DNA of 64,000 bases from an uncultured Opitutia bacterium (GTDB taxonomy: Bacteria; Verrucomicrobiota; Verrucomicrobiia; Opitutales; Opitutaceae): NCBI GenBank assembly GCA_903877135.1, contig CAIRCN010000074.1:1-64000 (forward strand), written 5' to 3'. A program made the position numbers and the translations under genes. The notes beneath the pieces are model-generated. The model was not told the DNA's origin, made no database searches, and saw only the letters and a list, made by a program, of their open reading frames with translations. Positions within the stretch are counted from its first letter, which is position 1, and each line of letters opens with the position of its first letter. This document shows, one piece after another, positions 45,969-55,217 of the stretch.

Positions 45969-47500
45969 GGTTTTTGGGCGGGTTGCCGAGACAGTTGCAA
46001 GGTGACGCGACGGCTCTCGTTGCCAAGCCGATCCACGGCGGAAAAAGTGATCGTTTCGACGCCGCGAACATCAAGCGCGGTTGCGGTTGCAGGCTGGACG
46101 AAAAAATACCACACGCCGCCCTGCCGCTGCCAGATGGCGAAGTGCGCTGCACTTGCCCCCAGGGCAACCTGCAGCGCGAGGTGTCCGTCGTCCAAACGCC
46201 GGAACCAAGGCGCGGTCGGCAGCGTGGCACCGAGCCACAGGGTGGCGGGCACGAGCGCGTCGCCGGTGTAGGGTCCGACCGACAGTTTTTCGACAATCCC
46301 GCGGCGGTCCTGGAACAGCGCCGCCATGCTGAAATGGATGTGACCGGAGGCGTTGGGATTTGCCCGCACGAGATCGATCTGCCGGAGAATCTCCGCCGGA
46401 GCCCAGGCTTTGGGGCCGTCGCCGAGCGAGCTGGTGAACAAACCGGGCCAGAGGTGGCGTTTCGCCGTGTTTTGTTTCGCCCAGTAGTCGAGCAGCACGG
46501 CGAAAGGCCGCGACTGGCGGCCGGTGGGCCAGTAGAGTTGCGGGGCGAGGTAATCGAGCCAGCCGTTCCGTAGCCAAAGTTCCACGTTGGCATAGAGTTG
46601 GTCGTATTGGCTGAAGCCCGTGACGCCCGGCGGCCGGAGGTCGGGCCGGCCGAGGCCGAAGGGGCTGATGCCGAACTTCACCCAGGGCTTGAGGCGGTGG
46701 ATGGTGGTGGAGAGCTGCTCGACGAGGCGATCGACGTTTTGCCGGCGCCAATCCGGGCGGGCCAGCCGGCCGCCGCCGGCGCGGTAGAGTTGCCACGAAG
46801 GTTCGTCGGGGAAATCCAAGGTCGCCCTCGTGCCGTCCGGGCGCGCAGCCGCGATCGGATACGGATAGAAATAGTCGTCGATGTGCACGCCGTCCACGTC
46901 GTAGCGCCGGACCACATCCGCAACCACGTCGAGCGTGCGCTGGGAGGCGAAGGCGTCACCGGGGTCCATCCACCAAAGTTCGCCGTATTTCTTCACCGAG
47001 GTGGGATGGGTTTTCGCCAGATGCGTCGGGGCGAAGTCGGATTGCGCTTCCTGATGGCGGGCGCGATATGGGTTGAACCAGGCGTGCAATTCGAGGCCGC
47101 GGCGATGCGCCTCGGCGATCCAGAGGGCGAGCGGGTCGTAGAAGGGGGCGGGGGCGCAGCCCTGCACGCCCGTGAGATACTCCGACCACGGCTCGAGCGC
47201 GGAAGCATAGAGCGCGTCGGCGGACGGGCGAACCTGCAGGATGATTGCATTCAGCTTCAGCGCCCGGGCGCGGTTGAGGATAGCGATGATCTCCGCCTGC
47301 TGCCGGGCGACGGTGAGGCCGGGTTTGCTGGGCCAGTCGATATTGGTGACCGTGGCCACCCAGGCGGCGCGGAATTCGCGCGGGGCCGGCGGAGGGTCGG
47401 CACGGGTTGACGGCGACGGTGGCTGGGGCGCGCAAGCAGCCAACAAGAAAACCATGAGGCTCCAGACGAGACGCGCGCCGGAAGTGTTGCGGGAGAACAT
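45965..47500 (-). CDS. DigH/YddW-like GHL10 glycosidase lipoprotein (DUF187)
   Basis: A 511-residue protein from ATG 47500. A lipobox (LLAAC) follows a short signal peptide. The GHL10 (DUF187) domain begins REFRAAWVATVTNIDWPS, includes LNAIILQVRPSADALY, FNPYRAR and VDGVHIDDYFYPYP, and ends with a sandwich domain. E. coli DigH of this family cuts denuded glycan strands in the outer-membrane lipoprotein layer. The direct coupling to ampG supports a role in muropeptide release for recycling. Confidence 0.85.
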   Translation of the reverse strand: MFSRNTSGARLVWSLMVFLLAACAPQPPSPSTRADPPPAPREFRAAWVATVTNIDWPSKPGLTVARQQAEIIAILNRARALKLNAIILQVRPSADALYASALEPWSEYLTGVQGCAPAPFYDPLALWIAEAHRRGLELHAWFNPYRARHQEAQSDFAPTHLAKTHPTSVKKYGELWWMDPGDAFASQRTLDVVADVVRRYDVDGVHIDDYFYPYPIAAARPDGTRATLDFPDEPSWQLYRAGGGRLARPDWRRQNVDRLVEQLSTTIHRLKPWVKFGISPFGLGRPDLRPPGVTGFSQYDQLYANVELWLRNGWLDYLAPQLYWPTGRQSRPFAVLLDYWAKQNTAKRHLWPGLFTSSLGDGPKAWAPAEILRQIDLVRANPNASGHIHFSMAALFQDRRGIVEKLSVGPYTGDALVPATLWLGATLPTAPWFRRLDDGHLALQVALGASAAHFAIWQRQGGVWYFFVQPATATALDVRGVETITFSAVDRLGNESRRVTLQLSRQPAQKP

Positions 47501-47556
47501 GGGGTGGGAGAATCCTTCGTTGCGGGAACGGGCCAAACCGCTCATGGAAATGGGGC

Positions 47557-48672
47557 TTGAAACCGGAACTCTTCATCGGCGCGCTCTCGGGGACAAGCAT
47601 CGACGGCATCGATGTGGCGCTGGTGCGTTTCGCGCCGCAACCCGCGCTGGTCGCGTCGCATTTTGTCGCCTATCCGGAGGCATTGCGCCGGGAACTGCTC
47701 GCGCTCTGTGTGCCGGGTGAAAACGAGATTGACCCGCTGGGCCGGGCCGACGTGCAGGTGGGACGGCTGTTCGCGCAGGCCATCAACGAACTGCTCGCCA
47801 AAGTTGCGCTGCCCCCCAGCGAGATCTGTGCCATCGGCAGTCACGGGCAGACGATCCGGCACCGGCCGGGCGGCGCCACGGCTTTCACGCTGCAGATCGG
47901 CGACCCGAACATGATCACGGCGATCACCGGCATTACGGTCGTGGCCGATTTCCGCCGCAAGGACATGGCGCTCGGTGGGCAGGGCGCGCCGCTGGTGCCG
48001 GCGTTTCACGAGGCGGTTTTTCAGAAGCAAGGTGCCGACCGCATAGTGGTGAACATTGGCGGCATCGCCAACGTGACCATGCTGCCCGGCGACACCGCGG
48101 CACCAATCGCAGGCTTCGACACCGGGCCGGGCAACACACTCCTCGATGCGTGGAGTCGACGCGTGCTGCACGAACCGATGGATCGCGACGGAGCTTTTGC
48201 CGCGCGTGGCAAAGTGAATGGGGAATTGCTTGCGGCCATGCAGACCGATCGGTATTTCACACGGACTCCGCCCAAGAGCACGGGCCCAGAGTATTTCTCG
48301 ATGGAGTGGCTGCAGCGACACTTGAGTGCCGCCGGGCCGGTCGCCGAGGTAGACGTGCAGGCTACGTTGCTGGCACTCACCGCTCAGACGATTGCCGACG
48401 CCATCAGACGGTTTCCCAGCATTGGGCCCACAGATATTTTTGTCTGCGGTGGCGGTGCACACAACGATACGCTGATGCGTTCGCTGCAGGAGTGCCTGCC
48501 GAGCTGCACGGTGGGACGGACCGACGCGCTCGGGGTGCCGGTGGACTGGGTGGAGGCAATGGCGTTTGCGTGGCTCGCTCGTCAGCGAATGCACGGACAA
48601 CCCGGCAACTGCCCCATCGTCACCGGCGCGAAGCGGCTGGCGGTGCTGGGCGGACTGTGGCTGCCGGAGTGA
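47557..48672 (+). CDS. anmK: Anhydro-N-acetylmuramic acid kinase
   Basis: A 371-residue protein matching E. coli AnmK (369). Start is TTG 47557; no in-frame ATG serves. GALSGTSIDGID at 8-19 is the family signature. SHGQTIRH, DFRRKDMALGGQGAPLVPAFH and NIGGIANVT are the ATP and sugar motifs, and FVCGGGAHND lies near the end. It phosphorylates and opens anhydroMurNAc to MurNAc-6-phosphate. It is divergent from the DigH-AmpG operon by 56 bases. Confidence 0.95.
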   Translation: MKPELFIGALSGTSIDGIDVALVRFAPQPALVASHFVAYPEALRRELLALCVPGENEIDPLGRADVQVGRLFAQAINELLAKVALPPSEICAIGSHGQTIRHRPGGATAFTLQIGDPNMITAITGITVVADFRRKDMALGGQGAPLVPAFHEAVFQKQGADRIVVNIGGIANVTMLPGDTAAPIAGFDTGPGNTLLDAWSRRVLHEPMDRDGAFAARGKVNGELLAAMQTDRYFTRTPPKSTGPEYFSMEWLQRHLSAAGPVAEVDVQATLLALTAQTIADAIRRFPSIGPTDIFVCGGGAHNDTLMRSLQECLPSCTVGRTDALGVPVDWVEAMAFAWLARQRMHGQPGNCPIVTGAKRLAVLGGLWLPE

Positions 48673-48673
48673 A

Positions 48674-49894
48674 TCAGGTCGCATGAAAGGCAGCGGACGG
48701 GAGCTTGATCTCGCCTGCCGCGACCCGGTGTAAGAAAAACGCGACGATCTGGGCGCGCGGAGCAATGGTATCAACGCGGCAAAACTCGCGGTCGCTGTGC
48801 AACTGGTCGCCGATGGGGCCGAGGCCGTCGAGATTCGGCAGGCCGCCCTCGGTGATAAAATTGCCGTCGGAGGCACCGCCGCCGTGGATCCAAGTGAAGG
48901 GTGCCACGCCGACATCTGCGGCGGCGCGCTGCCACTCGGCAAAGGCTACTTCCTCGGCGGGCAGGCATTCCTTGGGCGGGCGGTTGAGCCATATCTTGAG
49001 CTCGAACTTCACCTCGTGCGCGGCTCCAATTTCCCGCGCTAGCGTTTCGAGACAGGCGAAGAGCGGTTCTCGGTCGGACATTTTTGTAACGCGGAGGTCC
49101 AATTCGGCCTGGGCGAAATCAGGCACGACGTTGGTGGCGACGGTGCCGCCTTTGATATTGCCAGCATTGACGAGTGTGCCGGGGAGTTCGGCGGGGACTT
49201 TCGCGGCGGATAGGAGATAGGAGGCGAGGCCGAGGATGGCGCTGCGGCCGTCGTTCGGGATTTTCGCGGCGTGTGCGGCGCGACCGCGGCAGGTGACGAT
49301 GGCGCCGCCGGTGCCCTTGCGGGAATGGATGATGTCGCCACTGGGCCGGGCGGGTTCGAAGACAAAGCCGAAGTTATGCCGCGCGGAGGCTCCACGGAAA
49401 AGCGGCACCGTGCCGTGCGAGCCGGTTTCCTCGTCGGGCGTGAGCAGGGCTTCCCAGCCGACGTTTGTCGCGTGCGGTGTCTGCTCGAAGGCCTGCAGGG
49501 CGGCGAGCAGGGTGACGATGCCGCCCTTCATATCCGCGGTGCCGGGGCCGTTGATAGTGTGAGCGTCGAGCCAGCGGCATTGCTGGAAAGCGTCATCGGC
49601 TTCGAAGACTGTGTCGTAGTGACCGCAGAGCAGCACCTGGATCGGTGCGGCGGGCCGCATGCGAATGCTGAGCGCCTTCACCCCGGGCGGATTGAAACCG
49701 GGCGCATCGGCGGCGATTTCGGTGATCGTGGCAGCAGGAAAGGCGCGGGCAAACTCATCGCGCAGCGCGGCGCACATGCGCGCCAAACCGGCGGCGTGTC
49801 CCGAGCCGGAGTTGATGTTGGCCCAGCTTTCGAGGAGCGCACCGAGTTCTGGTGTGCGGGAGGGAAGCGAGGCGATGGAGGGAGGAACGGGCAT
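48674..49894 (-). CDS. M20-family metallopeptidase (carboxypeptidase G2-like)
   Basis: A 406-residue di-zinc peptidase. LLCGHYDTVF, PGTADMKGG, LLTPDEETGS and a late WIHGGGASDGNF carry the zinc ligands and the catalytic Glu. The CPG2/ArgE/DapE layout has a dimerisation lid in the middle (HSRKGTGGAIVTCRGRAAHAAK). ATG 49894 is preferred; a TTG at 49912 overlaps the stop of the upstream gene. CPG2-type enzymes cut C-terminal Glu, so a muropeptide-derived Ala-Glu or tripeptide is a sensible substrate given the island. Confidence 0.85.
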   Translation of the reverse strand: MPVPPSIASLPSRTPELGALLESWANINSGSGHAAGLARMCAALRDEFARAFPAATITEIAADAPGFNPPGVKALSIRMRPAAPIQVLLCGHYDTVFEADDAFQQCRWLDAHTINGPGTADMKGGIVTLLAALQAFEQTPHATNVGWEALLTPDEETGSHGTVPLFRGASARHNFGFVFEPARPSGDIIHSRKGTGGAIVTCRGRAAHAAKIPNDGRSAILGLASYLLSAAKVPAELPGTLVNAGNIKGGTVATNVVPDFAQAELDLRVTKMSDREPLFACLETLAREIGAAHEVKFELKIWLNRPPKECLPAEEVAFAEWQRAAADVGVAPFTWIHGGGASDGNFITEGGLPNLDGLGPIGDQLHSDREFCRVDTIAPRAQIVAFFLHRVAAGEIKLPSAAFHAT

Positions 49895-49908
49895 GGGAAA
49901 GAGGCACT

Positions 49909-50889
49909 TCAATAACGCGCACCGCCGGGTAGTGTCACGCGCGGTGTGTCGGCGCCGTCGAGCTGACGAAGATTGGCGAGCGGGTCGTTTTCGAGCCGGA
50001 GAAACTTGAAGCCGAGAAGGCGGGGCTTGCCGGCGGCGTCGCGCTCGGCGAGGTGAGCTGTTTCACGGGCGATGAACTGGGCGATGGTTTCCTCGCGGAC
50101 TGCAGGGTCGGAGGAGTGGATGATGTGGAGCGAGCCGTCTGTGCCGTGCGCGGCGAGACCCACATGGCCGATCCACGCGCTGCCGCCGAAGGTGTCGTCC
50201 GCAGGCGCGCCGGGTTTCACAATGCCGCGAACAATCTGTATGCAATCGCCGTCGCGGACGTGTGGCGCGGCTAGGGCGACGTCGGCAAAGGGCAGGTAGG
50301 TTTCGCGGTGATTCTCGACGGGGATTGCTACCTCCAATTGGTAGCGGTTGCGGAGAAATTTAGAGCGATCGATTTTCTCGTCGAACTTTTCGACGCGGGC
50401 GCCGGCGATGTCGGCCGTGATGTCGCGGACGAGCCAGCGGTTGGAGGGATTCCAATCGGTCTCGGTGAAGTGGTTGCGGGTGGCGACGCCAATGTGCCCG
50501 TCGCGGTAGCGGATGCGTTGGAGCAGGCGCATGAAGCCGGGCCAGTCGCGGCTCAGCGCCATCGCATAAATGTGCTCGGTGAAGACGAGGCAGTCACTTT
50601 TGGCGATGGAATACAGCGGCTGCGGATCGTAGGTCTCGAACGGCATTTCGCCGAGGAGATAGAGTTCATACAGCTGGCCGAGGTTTTTTCGCGCGAGGTG
50701 GACGATGCGTTTCCGCAGGTCGGGCTCCGTGGTGTGGAGGTGCGCGAGGTAGGTGCCCACTTCGGCCTCGGTGAACTCGTAGAGTGGCTTTGCCTGCAAT
50801 TGTGTGAGTGAGTCGGCGACGGGCGCGCTCATCCACCTGATAACGGACAACACGGCGGGGAGCAAGAAGAGGGAGCGGAAGTGCGTCAT
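49909..50889 (-). CDS. DUF1460 N-acetylmuramoyl-L-alanine amidase-like protein
   Basis: A 326-residue exported protein with a short N-terminal signal-like helix. DUF1460 proteins have an NlpC/P60-like fold; here SDCLVFTEHIYA gives the likely catalytic C100 and WIGHVGLA the likely H242, with the family's RNHFTETDWNPSN segment between them. Bacteroidales relatives are amidases removing L-Ala peptides from MurNAc sugars. It is the first of a two-gene unit with the M20 peptidase, which would digest the released peptide. Confidence 0.82.
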   Translation of the reverse strand: MTHFRSLFLLPAVLSVIRWMSAPVADSLTQLQAKPLYEFTEAEVGTYLAHLHTTEPDLRKRIVHLARKNLGQLYELYLLGEMPFETYDPQPLYSIAKSDCLVFTEHIYAMALSRDWPGFMRLLQRIRYRDGHIGVATRNHFTETDWNPSNRWLVRDITADIAGARVEKFDEKIDRSKFLRNRYQLEVAIPVENHRETYLPFADVALAAPHVRDGDCIQIVRGIVKPGAPADDTFGGSAWIGHVGLAAHGTDGSLHIIHSSDPAVREETIAQFIARETAHLAERDAAGKPRLLGFKFLRLENDPLANLRQLDGADTPRVTLPGGARY

Positions 50890-50903
50890 GTGGACGGTGA
50901 TGA

Positions 50904-50938
50904 TAAAAAAGGGGCGATCCGTGCGGACCGCCCCTTTA
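50904..50938 (-). terminator. Rho-independent terminator
   Basis: On the minus strand a stem of aaaggggcg paired with cgccccttt encloses a ~12-base loop and is followed by a T-run. It lies just past the stop of the TonB receptor (50962) and before the start of the DUF1460 gene, so it ends the receptor transcript and separates it from the amidase/peptidase unit. Confidence 0.85.
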
Positions 50939-50961
50939 AGAGTTACACTACGATCTGGCGG

Positions 50962-53934
50962 TCAGAAGAACTTGTATTCCACTGAGAGAACGTAGGAGCG
51001 ATCGCGGGGGTCGCCCACGCGGGGATCCCAGTTGGCGCCAGCACCGCTGTTGGTGTCGTAGTAGGACACGAACGGGGGATGCGTGTTGAACACGTTTTTG
51101 ACGCCGGCGTTGATCGTCATGCCCTTCATCAGGCCTTTGTAGGAAAGGACGAGATTGTAGAGCGTGTAGGAATCGACCTTGGGGTTGTAGTTTGCCGGCA
51201 GCGACCCCGGATAAGTGCCGGAGAAGATGGTGCCTTCGGGTTGATCCATATAGCCCGAACGGTAGATCTGTGAGACCGAGCCCGACCAATCGCCGCGAGT
51301 ATAACTCACGGTGGCCGTGGCCTTATACTTGATGCCCAGTTCGCCATAGACGCCGTGCGGAAAGCGCCCGACCTCGGAATTCCCGTAGGGCACGTTGGGG
51401 AGCAGCTTGGATTTTTTCACCAGCAGGTCGGAGAGGTCAAAGTTGGCATCCCAACGACCGCCGAACGCATCCATGTTGCCATGGGCACCGAACTCGACGC
51501 CTTCGGTGATGGAACCACCGGCATTAAGGTAGGTGTTATCAATTGCCGTCAGGTTACCAGAGGAGTCGCGGATCAGGCGGTCGGGGAACAACTGGTAGTT
51601 GGCGAGGATCTGCGTGACGCCGAGGGTTGTGATCGTTTTGGCGCGCTCGACGCTCCACCAATCCAAGCTAAAGCTTAAATGCTTGTCGGGATTGATGACG
51701 ACGCCGGCTGACTTCATCTTGGCCGTTTCCGGTTCGAGAGTGAGCTTTCCGCCTGTCCAGATGTTGTAGGATGTCAACGTAGCGTGGGTCACCGGGTCGA
51801 CGATGGCCGCGGTGGCAGGACTGATTGTGGTGGGATAATATTCCTGTCCGAAGGTCGGGACGCGGAAGCCCGTGCTATAGGAACCGCGGAAGAGCAGCCA
51901 GTCGACGGGCACGATCTTCAGGGTATACTTGGGGTTGGTGGTGCGGCCAAAACCGCTGTAATCATCCGTGCGCACGGAGGGATTGAAATCGACACCCTTG
52001 ATAATGGGGATGTCGAGTTCGGCAAACACCGCGCGAACGGTGCGCACCAGATCTCCTCCGGTGGCGTTGATGAAGTCGAAGGGCGCGTTGGCAATCAACC
52101 CTCCGGACGTAAGGAGGTTGGAATCGGGCGGGCGGTTGAGGGAATACGTGTCTTTGCGGTAATCGGCGCCGAGGGCGGCCTGCAGAGGGCCGGCGGGTAG
52201 CTTGAAGACCGGGCCGGAGGCGGTGAAATCGAATTCATCCGTGAGGTAGGTGCCGCCGTAAAGATGCACGCCGGTGGCGGAGTAACCCTGCAGGGCCTGC
52301 ATGGCGGCGGCTGTCTGCGTGAGGGAGAAGGGATCGAGCACCCCGGTGTTAATGAGGGTAGCCATGCCCTGCGTGTAATAATAGCCACCGTTGAGCACCG
52401 AATAGCTCTCACTGCTGGAGCGGGAAACGCCGGTGCGGTAATCCCAGTCCTTCAGGAAGGACAGCGGGCCCTCAGCGGAGGCCAGCACTCGCCAGGTATC
52501 GCTGTGCGTGGTATAGCGGCGGTCACCGCCAGGATAAAAGCGCCAGCGTATGGGCATCGGTAGGCCGTAGTTGCCCGCGAGCTGTGGGAACTTCGCGACC
52601 AGGGCGTTGAAAACATTATTATAGTCGGCACCTGTGCTCGGGTAAGCGAGGTTGTAGAGCGGGTTCGCAATGCCCGTCGTTCCCGCTGGGTTGCTCGTGG
52701 TCGCTGCGGTCGAACTCGTGAGCTGGGAAGACGAGAACCACTTTGTGGATTCCGACCGGCCGAAGACGCCCTCCAAAGTGAAGATGTTGTCCCCGAGCTT
52801 GTATTTGCCGCTGGTCACTAGATTTTTGTTGTTCAACGGCTGCTGGAGCGCGGCCATCTTGCCCGTGTCTACGGTCGCGCCATACTGGGCGGCAATATTC
52901 GACCAGAGCTGCCAGTCATACGGATATACGCCGGTGCCCGCGTAGGCTGCGGGGCCCTGCAGGATGAGCGTGTTTACCGTCGAGACTGTAAGGTTATTGC
53001 TGTTCGGATCGACAAAGCCGGAGTTGGACGTCCCGCTGAGCACGCTCTTGAGGGTGGAGATGCCGTTCAGGGTTGCATAGGGTGTGCCGCGGGTGTCGGC
53101 CGACAAGCCGCGGTCGGGCTGCTGGGTGTTGATCCAGGAACGCTGCGTGCCGAGGAGCAACTTGCTGTCCGAAATGGTCAGCGCGGCCATCACGTTGTAA
53201 TGGTCCTTGTTCAGATCGCCAAAGCCGCCGAGCGCAGAGTAGCGGTAGATGTTGCCGCCGCCCTCCTGTGTGACATCCATGCCGGATTTCACCATCAGGC
53301 CTTGGTAGTCGTCACGGAGGATGAAGTTGATGACGCCGCCGATGGCCTCGGTGCCGTAGATGGAGGAAGCACCGTCCTTGAGGACCTCCACCCTCTTGAT
53401 GGCATCGAACGGGATCGAGTTGAGGTCGACCACGCCCGCCCCGCCGAGCGACGCCTGGGCGACGCGACGGCCGTTGAGGAGAATCAGCGTGGCATTGGAG
53501 CCTTGATAACGCAGGTTGGCCGCCGTGACGCCATTGAAACCGCGGGATGTGCCGGAGGTGACAACGTCGGAATTACTGGCCAGATTATCGAGGGAGTTGC
53601 CGTTGACGTTGAGCTGCATGATCATCTGCTCCATCGTCGTGACTCCTGCCACCTCTAATTGACGGGGTGTGTAGATGTCGATCGGGGTGGCGCCCTCGTC
53701 GGCGACGCGCTTTATGCTCGATCCGGTGACGACGAATTTTTCCAGTTTAACGGCATCGTCTTTCTTTTGGTCGGTCGCAGAGGTGGTTTTGTTCGCCACC
53801 ACTACAGAGGGGGTCGGATCCGAGGTGCTGGCTGCTGCCTCAGCGGCTCTCAGGCTTAGGGAAGTCAGTAGAAGAAACAGGCTCGCTGCGGATTGCAGCA
53901 GCCGGGGCAATATCCAGCGACGGTAGTTTTGCAT
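50962..53934 (-). CDS. Large TonB-dependent receptor in the muropeptide island
   Basis: A 990-residue outer-membrane receptor from ATG 53934. The signal peptide (LLQSAASLFLLLTSLSLRAA) leads to EKFVVTGSSIKR, the TonB-box-proximal start of the plug. GFNGVTAANLRYQGSNATLILLNGRRVA and VEVLKDGASSIYGTEAIGGVINF are plug motifs. The ~750-residue barrel ends YVLSVEYKFF. This layout is typical of oligomer-importing receptors in Xanthomonas, Caulobacter and Verrucomicrobiota. With amidases and a muropeptide permease around it, released cell-wall fragments are a reasonable guess for cargo. It has its own terminator. Confidence 0.88.
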   Translation of the reverse strand: MQNYRRWILPRLLQSAASLFLLLTSLSLRAAEAAASTSDPTPSVVVANKTTSATDQKKDDAVKLEKFVVTGSSIKRVADEGATPIDIYTPRQLEVAGVTTMEQMIMQLNVNGNSLDNLASNSDVVTSGTSRGFNGVTAANLRYQGSNATLILLNGRRVAQASLGGAGVVDLNSIPFDAIKRVEVLKDGASSIYGTEAIGGVINFILRDDYQGLMVKSGMDVTQEGGGNIYRYSALGGFGDLNKDHYNVMAALTISDSKLLLGTQRSWINTQQPDRGLSADTRGTPYATLNGISTLKSVLSGTSNSGFVDPNSNNLTVSTVNTLILQGPAAYAGTGVYPYDWQLWSNIAAQYGATVDTGKMAALQQPLNNKNLVTSGKYKLGDNIFTLEGVFGRSESTKWFSSSQLTSSTAATTSNPAGTTGIANPLYNLAYPSTGADYNNVFNALVAKFPQLAGNYGLPMPIRWRFYPGGDRRYTTHSDTWRVLASAEGPLSFLKDWDYRTGVSRSSSESYSVLNGGYYYTQGMATLINTGVLDPFSLTQTAAAMQALQGYSATGVHLYGGTYLTDEFDFTASGPVFKLPAGPLQAALGADYRKDTYSLNRPPDSNLLTSGGLIANAPFDFINATGGDLVRTVRAVFAELDIPIIKGVDFNPSVRTDDYSGFGRTTNPKYTLKIVPVDWLLFRGSYSTGFRVPTFGQEYYPTTISPATAAIVDPVTHATLTSYNIWTGGKLTLEPETAKMKSAGVVINPDKHLSFSLDWWSVERAKTITTLGVTQILANYQLFPDRLIRDSSGNLTAIDNTYLNAGGSITEGVEFGAHGNMDAFGGRWDANFDLSDLLVKKSKLLPNVPYGNSEVGRFPHGVYGELGIKYKATATVSYTRGDWSGSVSQIYRSGYMDQPEGTIFSGTYPGSLPANYNPKVDSYTLYNLVLSYKGLMKGMTINAGVKNVFNTHPPFVSYYDTNSGAGANWDPRVGDPRDRSYVLSVEYKFF

Positions 53935-54064
53935 AGGTTTGTGTAGTCTGGCAGCCAACGGTTCAGGTTGGAGTGGGGGATAATTCAAGTGAGCATTCAT
54001 TTATTATTGCTGCCAAGAGCAATTTTCGCGCCGCACTAAAAAAATATTTTCGCCCGTGGTGGAA
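53935..54064. promoter_or_regulatory. Promoter region of the TonB receptor
   Basis: 130 AT-richer bases lie between the acyltransferase stop and the receptor start. A small hairpin (ttgct/agcaa near 54008-54025) and A/T-rich tracts are present, but no confident -10/-35 pair. A promoter for the receptor on the minus strand is expected, as it has its own terminator. Confidence 0.35.
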
Positions 54065-55216
54065 TCAGATTTTCAAGAACCAATGTTTCCGCCAAAGGCC
54101 CCAAGCAATCGCCAGGTGCACGACTACAAAGGTGGCGGCAAAAGCCAATGAGGCGTTGCACGGGTTGGCCCACGGGATGAAAAGGCGTTGGTAGACAAAT
54201 TGTTTGAGATTGGTGGTGGCGCCACCGCCAGTGGTCCAAGAGATGAGACCGAGCAATCGCGCTACGACACCGGCGAGAACAAAGATGACGATCGCGTTGA
54301 TGCCAAAGACCACCAACGGGGTCGCCCAACGCCGCCAGCCGCGCACATCGATGAGCCAATAAAATACTGCCAGCATCACCATCGCCCAGCCGGCCATGAA
54401 AATCGTGTAGGAACTGGTCCAGAGGTTTTTGTTGATCGGCATCCACCGGTTGAGCACGGCACCGACCGCGAGAAAGATCCCGCCCGCGAGAAAGAGTCCG
54501 AGGGTTTTTCGCTGACCGGTCGCGGGTGCTCGGAGCCAGTGGCCGGCAAGTGCGCCGAGCAGGGTGGTCGCGATGGCGGGAAGCGTGGAAAGAATTCCTT
54601 CCGGATCGAAGCCGGGAACTGGAGCGCCTGACCAAGTGTGGCCGGCCAGCAGGTGAGAATCCACCCACCATGGCAGGCTGCCCAACGCTTCGAGCCCGCC
54701 CGCGCCATGCCCCGGCACGGGAATCAGTTTTAAAATGGCCCAATAGGCCGCGAGCAACCCCGCGGCCCACGCCGCCTGCCCGCGCCAGCCGGTCCGCAGG
54801 AATATCGCGGCCGCCGCCAGATAGCACACGGCGATGCGTTGCAGCACGCCCGGAATCCGGAGGGTCGCGAAATAAAAATGGTGTGCCGGCAGGAGCCCGA
54901 ATGGAAACGCATTGAGCAGCAGCCCCAGCACAAAGATGATCGCGGCGCGCCGCCAGATATGGGCCATGAGCCGGCCGCGATCGGCGCCTTCCTCGACCCG
55001 TCGGGCGAAGGAAAACGTCATCGCGACGCCCACGATCCACAGGAAGCACGGGAACACGAGGTCGGTCGGCGTCCAGCCATGCCAGTGTGCGTGCAATAGC
55101 GGTGAGTAGACGTCGTTCCACGAGCCTGGGTTGTTGACGAGCAGCATAGCCGCGATTGTCGCGCCGCGAAATGCATCGAGGGAAACCAGGCGGGGGGCGG
55201 GGTCGTTGGACTTCAT
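54065..55216 (-). CDS. NagX/HGSNAT-like membrane acyltransferase-family protein (DUF5009)
   Basis: A 383-residue polytopic protein. It opens RLVSLDAFRGATIAAMLLVNNPGSW, the family signature (SLDxxRG...NNPGxW), then HWHGWTPTDLVFPCFLWIVGVAMTFS. About ten helices follow. Relatives include lysosomal HGSNAT, which acetylates glucosamine, and bacterial NagX, linked to GlcNAc use. It starts directly after the D-aminoacylase/DacB gene on the same strand. In this island it may handle amino-sugars, as inferred from neighbours. Confidence 0.8.
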   Translation of the reverse strand: MKSNDPAPRLVSLDAFRGATIAAMLLVNNPGSWNDVYSPLLHAHWHGWTPTDLVFPCFLWIVGVAMTFSFARRVEEGADRGRLMAHIWRRAAIIFVLGLLLNAFPFGLLPAHHFYFATLRIPGVLQRIAVCYLAAAAIFLRTGWRGQAAWAAGLLAAYWAILKLIPVPGHGAGGLEALGSLPWWVDSHLLAGHTWSGAPVPGFDPEGILSTLPAIATTLLGALAGHWLRAPATGQRKTLGLFLAGGIFLAVGAVLNRWMPINKNLWTSSYTIFMAGWAMVMLAVFYWLIDVRGWRRWATPLVVFGINAIVIFVLAGVVARLLGLISWTTGGGATTNLKQFVYQRLFIPWANPCNASLAFAATFVVVHLAIAWGLWRKHWFLKI

Positions 55217-55217
55217 T

